From JAENVT01 sp040006755 (GTDB lineage: Bacteria; Actinomycetota; Acidimicrobiia; Acidimicrobiales; Ilumatobacteraceae): DNA of 20,855 nt. The notes under the pieces are model-generated. The model was not told the DNA's origin, searched no databases, and saw nothing but the letters and a program-made list of their open reading frames with translations. Where the stretch lies: the NCBI GenBank assembly GCA_040006755.1, contig JBDTWJ010000056.1, forward strand, positions 1 through 20,855, read 5' to 3'. A program made the translations under genes and the position numbers. Every line of letters begins with the position of its first letter. Within the stretch, counting starts at the first letter, position 1. Below are positions 12,982 through 19,020 of this stretch, one piece after another.

Positions 12982-14949
12982 TCAGTCCGCGCGGTGAGAC
13001 TCTGTGAGGTCGACGATGTCGGACATGATCTTGGCGAGTTGGAAGTCCTTCGGGGTGTAGATCGCAGCGACTCCCGCGGACATCAGGGCGGCGCCGTCCT
13101 CATCGGGGATGATCCCTCCGACGATCACCGGGGCGTCGACACCTACCTCGCGTAGTGACCTCACGATCGCCGGAACCACTTCGAGGTGCGAGCCGCTGAG
13201 GATCGACAGGCCGATCACGTCGGGGTCCTCGTCGCGGGCCGACGCGACGATCTGCGCAGCGGTCGAGCGGATGCCGCTGTACACCACTTCCATGCCAGAG
13301 TTGCGAGCCGCTACGGCAATCTGCTCGGCGCCGTTCGAGTGGCCGTCGAGGCCCGGCTTCGCGACGAGCAACCGCGGCGGGCCGCCCGGCAGCAACTTCG
13401 CACGAGCGGCGACTTCGGCGAGATCGGCGCCGTGCCCGCCAGTCGCCGCCGCGGCGACCCCGGTCGGGCCGCGGTACTCACCGAACACGCCGCGCAACGC
13501 GCCCGCCCATTCACCCGTCGTACCCCCGACCCTGGCCAACTCGATCGACGGCTGCATGATGTTGGTGCCGTCCGCCGCAGCAGAGACCAGCGCATCCACG
13601 GCAGCAGCAACGGCGTCTGCATCGCGCGCCGCTCGCCACGCGCGCACATCGGCAATCGTCTCGGCTTCCAGCGCAGGATCGACCGTCATGATGTTTCCTG
13701 TCGTGCCGAGCGGCGACTCCGCGGTCTCGGTGAAGGTGTTCACGCCGACAACCGGTTGCTCACCCGACTCGATGCGACGCGTGCGATCCACCATCGAGCG
13801 CACCAATCTGCCCTTCAACTCGTCGATCGCCTCGAATGCACCGCCGAGCGCGAGAACCTCGTCGAGTTCCACCATCGCGACTTCGCGGAGTTCCTGAGTG
13901 CGCGTCTCGATGACCACCGAGCCGTCGAAGATGTCGTCGTACTCCAATAGATCGCTCTCGAACGCCAGCACTTGCTGCATTCGCAACGACCACTGTTGAT
14001 CCCAAGGACGCGGCAACCCCAGCGCCTCGTTCCACGCAGGCAGTTGGATCGAACGGGCTCTTGCGCGCTTGGACAGCGTGACCGCAAGCATCTCGAGCAC
14101 GATCCGTTGCACGTTGTTCTCGGGTTGTGCCTCGGTGAGACCGAGCGAGTTGACCTGCACCCCGTAGCGGAACCGTCGAGCACGCTCGTCGGTCACGCCG
14201 TAGCGCTCGAGCCCGATCTCGTCCCACAACTCGGTGAGTGCCCGCAACTTGCAGACCTCCTCGACGAAGCGGATGCCGGCGTTCACGAAGAACGAGATCG
14301 AGCCGTACACCTGCGCGAACTGCGTCGGCTCGACCTGCCCGGAATCCCGCACCGCGTCGAGCACTCCGATAGCGGTCGCGAGTGAGTAGGCGATCTCCTG
14401 CACAGGCGTCGCGCCGGCCTCTTGCAAGTGATAGCTGCAGACGTTGATGGGGTTCCACTTCGGCGCGTTGTTGGCGCACCAGGCAACCATGTCGACGATG
14501 AGGCCGCGCGAGGCGTCTGGCGGGAAGATATACGTGCCGCGCGACAGATACTCCTTGACGATGTCATTCTGCGTGGTGCCGCGTAACTCGCTCGGCGTCA
14601 CGCCTTGCGACTCGGCGTTGGCGACGTACAGCGCGAGCATCCACGCTGCCGTCGCGTTGATGGTCATCGACGTGTTCATCTCGGCGGGCGGAATGCCGTC
14701 GAGCAACGTCTGCATGTGTCCGAGGTGAGCAACCGGGACGCCGACCTTGCCGACTTCCCCCTGTGCCAGGGCGTCGTCGGGGTCGTAGCCCGTCTGTGTT
14801 GGAAGGTCGAACGCGATCGACAAGCCCGTCTGTCCCTTGGCCAGATTCGCGCGGTACAACGCGTTGGACGCCCGGGCCGTCGAGTGCCCCGAATATGTCC
14901 GCATCAGCCACGGCTGGTCGCGGCTCGGTCGGTCGACTCCTTCCGGCAT
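12982..14949 (-). CDS. ecm: Ethylmalonyl-CoA mutase (MeaA/Ecm type, B12-dependent)
   Basis: This is a coenzyme-B12-dependent acyl-CoA mutase. In the ethylmalonyl-CoA pathway it converts (2R)-ethylmalonyl-CoA to methylsuccinyl-CoA. The N-terminal catalytic barrel has PWLMRTYSGHSTA, GQTGLSIAFDLPTQTGYD, EMNTSMTINATAAW, GTTQNDIVKEYLSRGTYI and PKWNPINVCSYHLQEAGA. A B12-binding domain follows, with KPGLDGHSNGAEQI (DxHxxG, His about residue 537) and LSILSGSH. From memory, the wording in the middle (SIQLPAWNEALGLPRPWDQQWSLRMQQVLAFESDLLEYDDIFDGS) matches Ecm/MeaA rather than methylmalonyl- or isobutyryl-CoA mutase. The length is 655 aa from ATG 14949; TTG 14955 is an alternative start two codons earlier. 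CACACT (14956-14961) is a weak -10-like hexamer. No ccr, mcd or epi gene is in the window. Confidence 0.87.
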   Translation of the reverse strand: MPEGVDRPSRDQPWLMRTYSGHSTARASNALYRANLAKGQTGLSIAFDLPTQTGYDPDDALAQGEVGKVGVPVAHLGHMQTLLDGIPPAEMNTSMTINATAAWMLALYVANAESQGVTPSELRGTTQNDIVKEYLSRGTYIFPPDASRGLIVDMVAWCANNAPKWNPINVCSYHLQEAGATPVQEIAYSLATAIGVLDAVRDSGQVEPTQFAQVYGSISFFVNAGIRFVEEVCKLRALTELWDEIGLERYGVTDERARRFRYGVQVNSLGLTEAQPENNVQRIVLEMLAVTLSKRARARSIQLPAWNEALGLPRPWDQQWSLRMQQVLAFESDLLEYDDIFDGSVVIETRTQELREVAMVELDEVLALGGAFEAIDELKGRLVRSMVDRTRRIESGEQPVVGVNTFTETAESPLGTTGNIMTVDPALEAETIADVRAWRAARDADAVAAAVDALVSAAADGTNIMQPSIELARVGGTTGEWAGALRGVFGEYRGPTGVAAAATGGHGADLAEVAARAKLLPGGPPRLLVAKPGLDGHSNGAEQIAVAARNSGMEVVYSGIRSTAAQIVASARDEDPDVIGLSILSGSHLEVVPAIVRSLREVGVDAPVIVGGIIPDEDGAALMSAGVAAIYTPKDFQLAKIMSDIVDLTESHRAD

Positions 14950-15020
14950 TCGCAAAGTGTGGCACGCCGAATTTTCCTCAAGAAAAGCTCAAGTTGCCCA
15001 CGCTGCGTTCCGATTGATCT

Positions 15021-15035
15021 TTCGCACGGTGCGAA
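15021..15035. promoter_or_regulatory. 15-bp perfect inverted repeat upstream of ecm (candidate operator)
   Basis: TTCGCAC-G-GTGCGAA has 7-bp arms around one base. It is centred about 79 bp upstream of the ecm start, in the 210-bp gap between aat and ecm. The size and symmetry suit a dimeric regulator such as a TetR- or GntR-type protein. No regulator gene lies nearby, so this is a prediction from sequence only. Confidence 0.35.
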
Positions 15036-15065
15036 GGTTTCGGCGGAACTTTCTAGCGGGCGGAG

Positions 15066-15113
15066 TCAATCGGTGGTGTCCGTGGACGGCGGCGACCAGG
15101 GCACACCGATTGA
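15066..15113 (-). repeat. Second inverted repeat downstream of aat
   Basis: Arms TCAATCGGTG (15066-15075) and CACCGATTGA (15104-15113) pair perfectly over 10 bp around a 28-nt centre, which can extend pairing with a bulge. It lies just beyond the strong hairpin at 15118-15147 in the direction of aat transcription, so it may be a back-up termination or 3'-end structure. Confidence 0.4.
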
Positions 15114-15117
15114 GCGC

Positions 15118-15147
15118 CGGTGCCGGTGGGGTGACCCACCGGCACCG
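15118..15147 (-). terminator. Strong hairpin after aat, terminator-like without a U-tract
   Basis: A 13-bp perfect stem, CGGTGCCGGTGGG paired with CCCACCGGCACCG, closes a GTGA tetraloop. It begins 12 nt after the aat stop (15160). No U-run follows, which is common for GC-rich actinobacterial hairpins. It would separate aat from the downstream ecm gene. Confidence 0.65.
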
Positions 15148-15159
15148 CAGCACCTTCAC

Positions 15160-15825
15160 TCAGCGATCTCGGTCATCGGCGACGGCGTCCGCGAGCAATT
15201 GCAAGTACTGAGAACGTGGCACGTCGATGGCGCCTACCGACGTGAGGTGGGGCGTCGTCCACTGAACGTCGAGTAACTGCGCGCCGCAGTCCTTGAGCCA
15301 GTCGACAAGGCTGACGAGTGCAACCTTCGACGCGTCGGTCGCATCGCTGAACATGGACTCGCCGGCGAACAGTCGGGCGATGCTGACGCCGTAGAGGCCC
15401 CCGACGAGATGACCATCGAGATACGTCTCGACGCTGTGCGCCCATCCCAACCGATGCAGTTGGTCGTACGCGTCGACGACCTGCGGCGTGATCCACGCGT
15501 GCGGACGCGTTGGATCACCGCATCGTTCCATCACGTCGCGAAACCGCGTGTTGAAGCGCACCTCGTAGCGTCGGCAGCTGCGCCGGAGCGATCGCGAAAC
15601 GATCAGTCCATCGAGCGGTATCACGCCCCGCGGATCGGGCGACCACCATCCCAACGTCCTCCTGCGCAACGGCATCGGGAAGATCCCACTGCGGTACGCG
15701 GCCAGCAACGTTCCCGGAGCCAGATCGGCGCCGGACCCACAGAGACCGTTCTCGTCGGCCGACTCTGGGGTCGGTAGCCGCCAACGGTTCGGCGGCGGTT
15801 CGATCGGTGGTCGACCCGGGTGCAT
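15160..15825 (-). CDS. aat: Leucyl/phenylalanyl-tRNA--protein transferase
   Basis: This enzyme transfers Leu or Phe from aminoacyl-tRNA to the N-terminus of proteins with basic N-termini, marking them for ClpS-ClpAP/ClpCP degradation (N-degron pathway). Family motifs are LLAAYRSGIFPMP (40-52), WWSPDPRGVIPL (60-71), WITPQVVDAYDQLHRLGWAHSVET (111-134), GGLYGVSIARLFAGESMFS (142-160), DWLKDCGAQLLDVQW and HLTSVGAIDVPR. The length of 221 aa is normal. The start is ATG 15825, 21 nt after the dehydrogenase stop on the same strand, with CAAACT (15832-15837) as a weak -10-like hexamer, so it may be transcribed from either. A strong hairpin follows its stop. The call is secure. Confidence 0.95.
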   Translation of the reverse strand: MHPGRPPIEPPPNRWRLPTPESADENGLCGSGADLAPGTLLAAYRSGIFPMPLRRRTLGWWSPDPRGVIPLDGLIVSRSLRRSCRRYEVRFNTRFRDVMERCGDPTRPHAWITPQVVDAYDQLHRLGWAHSVETYLDGHLVGGLYGVSIARLFAGESMFSDATDASKVALVSLVDWLKDCGAQLLDVQWTTPHLTSVGAIDVPRSQYLQLLADAVADDRDR

Positions 15826-15846
15826 CTCAACAGTTTGGACGAAACT

Positions 15847-16701
15847 TCAGTACGTGTAGAAGCCTTGCTTCGTCTTGCGGCCCAGATGTCCGGCATCGAT
15901 CTTGTCGAGCAGGGTTTGTGCCGGAGCGTCGGCAGGGTTCCCGAACGAAGCATGAATCGTTTGCAGGATGGCCACCGATGTATCGAGACCGACGAGGTCG
16001 AGCAGTGCGAACGGGCCCATCGGAAAATTGCATCCGCCTTTCATAGCGGTGTCGATCGACTCGATCGAGGCAGTGCCGCGTTCGAACATGCGCACGGCGT
16101 TGTTGAGGTAAGGGAACAGCAGTGCGTTGACGACGAAGCCGGCATGATCCTGTACCTCGACGACGTCCTTGTTGCATGACGCCACGAACGCCATGGCGGT
16201 CTCGATCGTTTTGGCGCACGCGCTGAGCGGCCGCACCACTTCCACCAGCTTCATCACCGTTGCCGGGTTGAAGAAGTGGATGCCGCACACCTGAGCGGGT
16301 CGAGATGTCGACAACGCGAGATCGATGACCGGAAGGGTGGATGTGTTCGTGGCGAGGATTGCCGACGGCTTCGTGACCCGATCGAGCTCGTGGAACAACT
16401 CCAGCTTTATCCCCAGCTGCTCGATCACGGACTCGATCACGAGGTCACACTCGACGAACGAATCAAAGCCTTGCGTCGCCGTGATCCGTCCCATCACCGA
16501 ATCTCGCTCGTCGTCGGTCGCCCGCCCACGCTCGATGGCCTTGGTGAATCCTGCGTCGATCGTGCGCAGCACACCATCGGCCGATGCCTGCGAGCGCGAC
16601 GTGACGATGACGTCGTAGCCCGCGCGAGCTGCGACCTCGGCAAGACCGGACCCCATGATTCCCGACCCGACGATGCCGACCGTGCGGATGCCATGTGACA
16701 T
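15847..16701 (-). CDS. 3-hydroxyacyl-CoA (3-hydroxybutyryl-CoA) dehydrogenase
   Basis: The protein is 284 aa, the single-function size. An N-terminal Rossmann domain carries VGIVGSGIMGSG (8-19). The active-site set is NTSTLPV (Ser121), HFFNPATVMKLVEVV (His142, Glu154) and a conserved Asn in GFVVNALLFPYLNNAV. The C-terminus ends in the family-typical LGRKTKQGFYTY. It interconverts 3-hydroxyacyl- and acetoacyl-CoA; related genes are called hbd, paaH or fadB2, and I do not choose among them. The second beta-strand ends DVIVTSRS, with Ser-Arg where NAD-dependent members have an acidic residue, hinting at NADP(H). The start is ATG 16701, 7 nt downstream of TACAGT; the TTG one codon earlier is less likely. 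aat follows 21 nt after the stop. Confidence 0.88.
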   Translation of the reverse strand: MSHGIRTVGIVGSGIMGSGLAEVAARAGYDVIVTSRSQASADGVLRTIDAGFTKAIERGRATDDERDSVMGRITATQGFDSFVECDLVIESVIEQLGIKLELFHELDRVTKPSAILATNTSTLPVIDLALSTSRPAQVCGIHFFNPATVMKLVEVVRPLSACAKTIETAMAFVASCNKDVVEVQDHAGFVVNALLFPYLNNAVRMFERGTASIESIDTAMKGGCNFPMGPFALLDLVGLDTSVAILQTIHASFGNPADAPAQTLLDKIDAGHLGRKTKQGFYTY

Positions 16702-16708
16702 CAACCCG

Positions 16709-16714
16709 ACTGTA
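16709..16714 (-). promoter_or_regulatory. Promoter of the hydroxyacyl-CoA dehydrogenase (-10 TACAGT, -35 TTGTCG)
   Basis: On the minus strand TACAGT ends 7 nt before ATG 16701, and TTGTCG (16738-16733) lies 18 bp upstream of it, giving a plausible sigma-70-type promoter. The transcript would be leaderless or nearly so. Confidence 0.5.
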
Positions 16715-16716
16715 GC

Positions 16717-16728
16717 TACCCGTGGGTA
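16717..16728. promoter_or_regulatory. Palindrome in the spacer of the divergent promoter region (candidate operator)
   Basis: TACCC-GT-GGGTA, a 12-bp perfect inverted repeat, falls between the -35 and -10 elements proposed for the dehydrogenase and 17 bp before the -10-like hexamer of the divergent HD gene. A protein bound here could block both. No regulator is encoded nearby. Confidence 0.3.
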
Positions 16729-16744
16729 ACTTCGACAATCCGAC

Positions 16745-16750
16745 TACGGT
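16745..16750 (+). promoter_or_regulatory. -10-like hexamer TACGGT for the HD-domain gene
   Basis: TANNNT hexamer 6 nt (ccagtt) before GTG 16757, with no Shine-Dalgarno sequence and no clear -35. It is consistent with leaderless initiation. Confidence 0.45.
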
Positions 16751-16756
16751 CCAGTT

Positions 16757-17389
16757 GTGCAATCCGACGGACCATCGGCCGAGCCAACCGCCGAGAAGAC
16801 CGGCATCGACGCCGCTCTCGCCTTCTTCATGGAGGCCGACCTGCTGAAGGGCATCGAGCGACAAAATCGGCTGGCCGACGGTTCTCGGCGCGAGAACACC
16901 GCTGAGCACTCGTGGCACCTCGGCATTGCAGCACTGGTGCTGGCACCGTTCGCAAGCGAACCGATCGACGTCGGGACCGCGGTCGCCATGGCGTTGGTTC
17001 ACGACATCGTGGAGATCGACGCGGGAGACACGTTCGCCTACGACGAATCGGACGGCGCGGCCACCAAGCAGGCTCGCGAGGAGGCAGCCGCCGACCGGCT
17101 GTTCGGCCTGTTGCCTGCAGAAACCGGGCGGCGGTTCCGCGAGATGTGGGACGAATACGAGCGCGGCGACTCGGCCGAGGCAAGATTCGTGATGGCCATC
17201 GACCGAATGGCACCGATGATGCTCAACCTTGCGGAGGGCGCGTCCACCTGGCGCGAACATGGGATCACCAGATCGCGCGTGATTGCACGCAACGGCCACC
17301 ACATCGAACAATCGTTGCCGGAGGCGTGGACGGTGGTGCTCGGCCTGCTCGACGCCGCCACCGAAGCAGGCATCATCGATCCGGCGTGA
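16757..17389 (+). CDS. HD-domain phosphohydrolase (YfbR/HDDC2-like)
   Basis: The 210-aa protein has the HD metal-site pattern: ENTAEHSWHLGIAAL (His51), MALVHDIVEIDAGD (His82-Asp83, with the Glu and downstream Gly-Asp typical of this branch) and AIDRMAPM (Asp149). These helical proteins dephosphorylate small phosphate esters, often deoxynucleoside 5'-monophosphates in YfbR; the substrate here is inferred only from family likeness. There is no signal peptide or membrane segment. The start is GTG 16757, chosen by the -10-like hexamer and by divergence from the dehydrogenase gene (55 bp between start codons). It is followed after 68 bp by a phosphatase gene with its own -10-like hexamer. Confidence 0.85.
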   Translation: MQSDGPSAEPTAEKTGIDAALAFFMEADLLKGIERQNRLADGSRRENTAEHSWHLGIAALVLAPFASEPIDVGTAVAMALVHDIVEIDAGDTFAYDESDGAATKQAREEAAADRLFGLLPAETGRRFREMWDEYERGDSAEARFVMAIDRMAPMMLNLAEGASTWREHGITRSRVIARNGHHIEQSLPEAWTVVLGLLDAATEAGIIDPA

Positions 17390-17444
17390 CGGAAGTTCAT
17401 CGGTAGTTAACCGTCGCCACCGGTTCTGCGGCAGATCCCCTCGG

Positions 17445-17450
17445 TACCCT
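17445..17450 (+). promoter_or_regulatory. -10-like hexamer TACCCT for the tyrosine phosphatase gene
   Basis: TANNNT hexamer 7 nt (ggaagtc) before GTG 17458, with no Shine-Dalgarno sequence in a useful position. The remainder of the 68-bp gap shows only a short inverted repeat around GTTAAC. Confidence 0.45.
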
Positions 17451-17457
17451 GGAAGTC

Positions 17458-18231
17458 GTGACAAAACTCCTGAGCGACCTGCACTCCGACCCGGAGAGAC
17501 TCGTCGTTCTCGAAGCAGTGCACAACTTCCGAGATCTCGGCGGGTACGCAACCGCCGACGGGCGAACCACCTCGTGGCGAAAGCTGTTTCGTGCCGACGG
17601 CCTCTACCGGCTGACACCAGCCGACGTTGCGGCGCTCGAGCCACTCGGCCTGCGAACGGTCATCGACCTGCGCAGCGCACCCGAGCTCGACGAGCGCGGT
17701 CGCTTTCCGATCGACGCCCATCCTGTGGTGTTCCACCATCTGCCGATCGTCGACAAGACATGGGCATTCGGAGATTCACCCGAGTACGAACGCGACGAGG
17801 ACTTCCTCATTTGGGCGTATCAAGACATGCTGACGGTCGGTGCGCCGATGTTCGCAAAGGCGTTCGAGGTGCTGGCCCAGCGCGACGCCTTGCCTGCCGT
17901 CTTCCACTGCGCGGCCGGCAAGGATCGCACCGGTCTTCTCGCCGCACTGCTGCTTGGTTCGCTCGGCGTGTCGCACGACGACATCGTCGCCGACTACGCG
18001 CTCACGGTGGAGGGTATGGCCCGCTTCCGTGTCTGGGCCGAGCGCGAGTGGCCGGAGTGGGCTGCGCGTGCCGCCTCGATACCTCCCGCGTTCACCGCAG
18101 CCCTACCTGACTCGATGAGCCACATCCTTGACGAACTGCGCTCAGAGCACGGAACGATCCGCGACTACGTGCGGTCGATCGGCGTCCGCGCCACCACGTT
18201 GGCCACGCTGGAGTCTGTCCTGCTCGCCTGA
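17458..18231 (+). CDS. Tyrosine-protein phosphatase (PtpB/Y_phosphatase3-like)
   Basis: The 257-aa protein carries the Cys-based phosphatase loop HCAAGKDRTG (His150, Cys151, Arg157) in VFHCAAGKDRTGLLAALLL. N-terminal NFRDLGGY (23-30) and TVIDLRSAPELDERG (68-81) are further hallmarks of the bacterial tyrosine phosphatase family that includes mycobacterial PtpB. The lysine in the loop (GKDR) is typical of this group, which can act on phosphotyrosine, phosphoserine or phosphoinositides; the target is unknown. There is no signal peptide, so it is predicted cytosolic. The start is GTG 17458, supported by TACCCT. The next gene begins 20 bp after the stop and also has its own -10-like hexamer. Confidence 0.88.
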   Translation: MTKLLSDLHSDPERLVVLEAVHNFRDLGGYATADGRTTSWRKLFRADGLYRLTPADVAALEPLGLRTVIDLRSAPELDERGRFPIDAHPVVFHHLPIVDKTWAFGDSPEYERDEDFLIWAYQDMLTVGAPMFAKAFEVLAQRDALPAVFHCAAGKDRTGLLAALLLGSLGVSHDDIVADYALTVEGMARFRVWAEREWPEWAARAASIPPAFTAALPDSMSHILDELRSEHGTIRDYVRSIGVRATTLATLESVLLA

Positions 18232-18238
18232 GCAAGCG

Positions 18239-18244
18239 TACGCT
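18239..18244 (+). promoter_or_regulatory. -10-like hexamer TACGCT for the S51-like gene
   Basis: TANNNT hexamer 7 nt (cgccgcg) before ATG 18252, within the 20-bp gap after the phosphatase stop. No Shine-Dalgarno sequence is visible. Confidence 0.42.
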
Positions 18245-18251
18245 CGCCGCG

Positions 18252-18875
18252 ATGAGCGGCATTCTGGCACTGCAAGGCGGCGGGCCCTTTGCCGCCAATG
18301 ACGATCTCGATCGCCGGCTTCTAGCCGCTGTGGGAGCGACCCGCGTCGTCATGTTGCCGACGGCCGATGCCTACGAACACCCCGAACTGCTCGTTGCCGC
18401 GGCAATGCATTGGGGCGAACGGCTCGATGTCGAGATCGAAGCGCTGATGGTGATGCGTCGCAGCGAGGCAATCGACGACGGTGCCGTCGCCGTCGTACGC
18501 GCGGCGCGAGCGGTCTACCTCGTCGGCGACCAACCGCTCCATCTGCGCTCGGTGCTGAAGGGCACACCGCTGTGGGATGCCATCAGGCAGGTGCTCTCCG
18601 ATGGCGGGTTGGTCGCGGCCACCGGTGGCAGCGCAGGCGCGATGTGCGACCCGATGGTCGATCCACGCGGGGGCGCCTTCACGTTAGGGCTCGGATTGAT
18701 CGAGGGAGTCGCGCTGGTGACCGAGGCCGAGACCTGGTCGGCCGATCGCCTGCACCGCACATTGAACATGGCGAACACCCCAGTCGTCGAAATGCCCAGT
18801 GGGACAGCGCTCCTGCACACCGACGACGGATGGGAACTCGTTGGCGACCTCACCGTGCACGGCGACCTCCCCTGA
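18252..18875 (+). CDS. Peptidase S51/class I glutamine amidotransferase-like protein, possibly inactive
   Basis: The 207-aa protein resembles the peptidase S51 group (dipeptidase E, cyanophycinase). An N-terminal strand and glycine turn (LALQGGGPF), RVVMLPTADAY, AVYLVGDQPLHLRSVL (equivalent of the GGDQ motif) and the nucleophile elbow AATGGSAGAM (Ser127) are all visible, followed by TLGLGLIEGVALV. Where active members have an Asp/Gln-His motif after the GLGL strand, this protein reads VTEAETWSADRLHR, so the usual catalytic His seems to be missing or displaced to His in RLHR. Activity and substrate are therefore uncertain. The start is ATG 18252, supported by TACGCT. Transcription runs into an inverted-repeat region before the convergent cyclophilin gene. 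Confidence 0.75.
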   Translation: MSGILALQGGGPFAANDDLDRRLLAAVGATRVVMLPTADAYEHPELLVAAAMHWGERLDVEIEALMVMRRSEAIDDGAVAVVRAARAVYLVGDQPLHLRSVLKGTPLWDAIRQVLSDGGLVAATGGSAGAMCDPMVDPRGGAFTLGLGLIEGVALVTEAETWSADRLHRTLNMANTPVVEMPSGTALLHTDDGWELVGDLTVHGDLP

Positions 18876-18894
18876 CGTCCGCTCAGTTCAGCGC

Positions 18895-18995
18895 GATGAG
18901 AGATGAGCCGCCAATCGACGCATATCGCTCATCGCTCACTCGAGCCGGCGACGTGATATGAGAGATGTGCGGTGCCTGACGGCTCATCTCTCATC
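18895..18995. repeat. Long inverted repeat between convergent genes (terminator or repeat element)
   Basis: Arms GATGAGAGATGAGCCG (18895-18910) and CGGCTCATCTCTCATC (18980-18995) are perfectly complementary over 16 bp around a 69-nt centre. Inside, CATATC (18921-18926) and GATATG (18955-18960) can pair. The decamer ATGAGAGATG occurs three times: 18896-18905 and 18958-18967 direct, 18985-18994 inverted. It lies between the S51-like gene and the convergent cyclophilin gene, so a bidirectional terminator is the simplest reading; a small palindromic repeat element is the alternative. Confidence 0.6.
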
Positions 18996-19003
18996 TCGTA
19001 GGG

Positions 19004-19020
19004 GCTGAGGCGAACTCAGC
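19004..19020 (-). terminator. Short hairpin over the cyclophilin stop codon
   Basis: GCTGAG-GCGAA-CTCAGC forms a 6-bp stem with a 5-nt loop and includes the cyclophilin stop (19016-19018). It may contribute to 3'-end formation together with the adjacent long inverted repeat. It is too small to be sure of. Confidence 0.3.

Noticed and set aside
16463..17644. 393-codon minus-strand frame spanning the dehydrogenase start, HD and phosphatase genes
   Set aside because: It crosses three well-supported genes and a divergent promoter region, and the translation is low-complexity Arg/Gly-rich with no motif.
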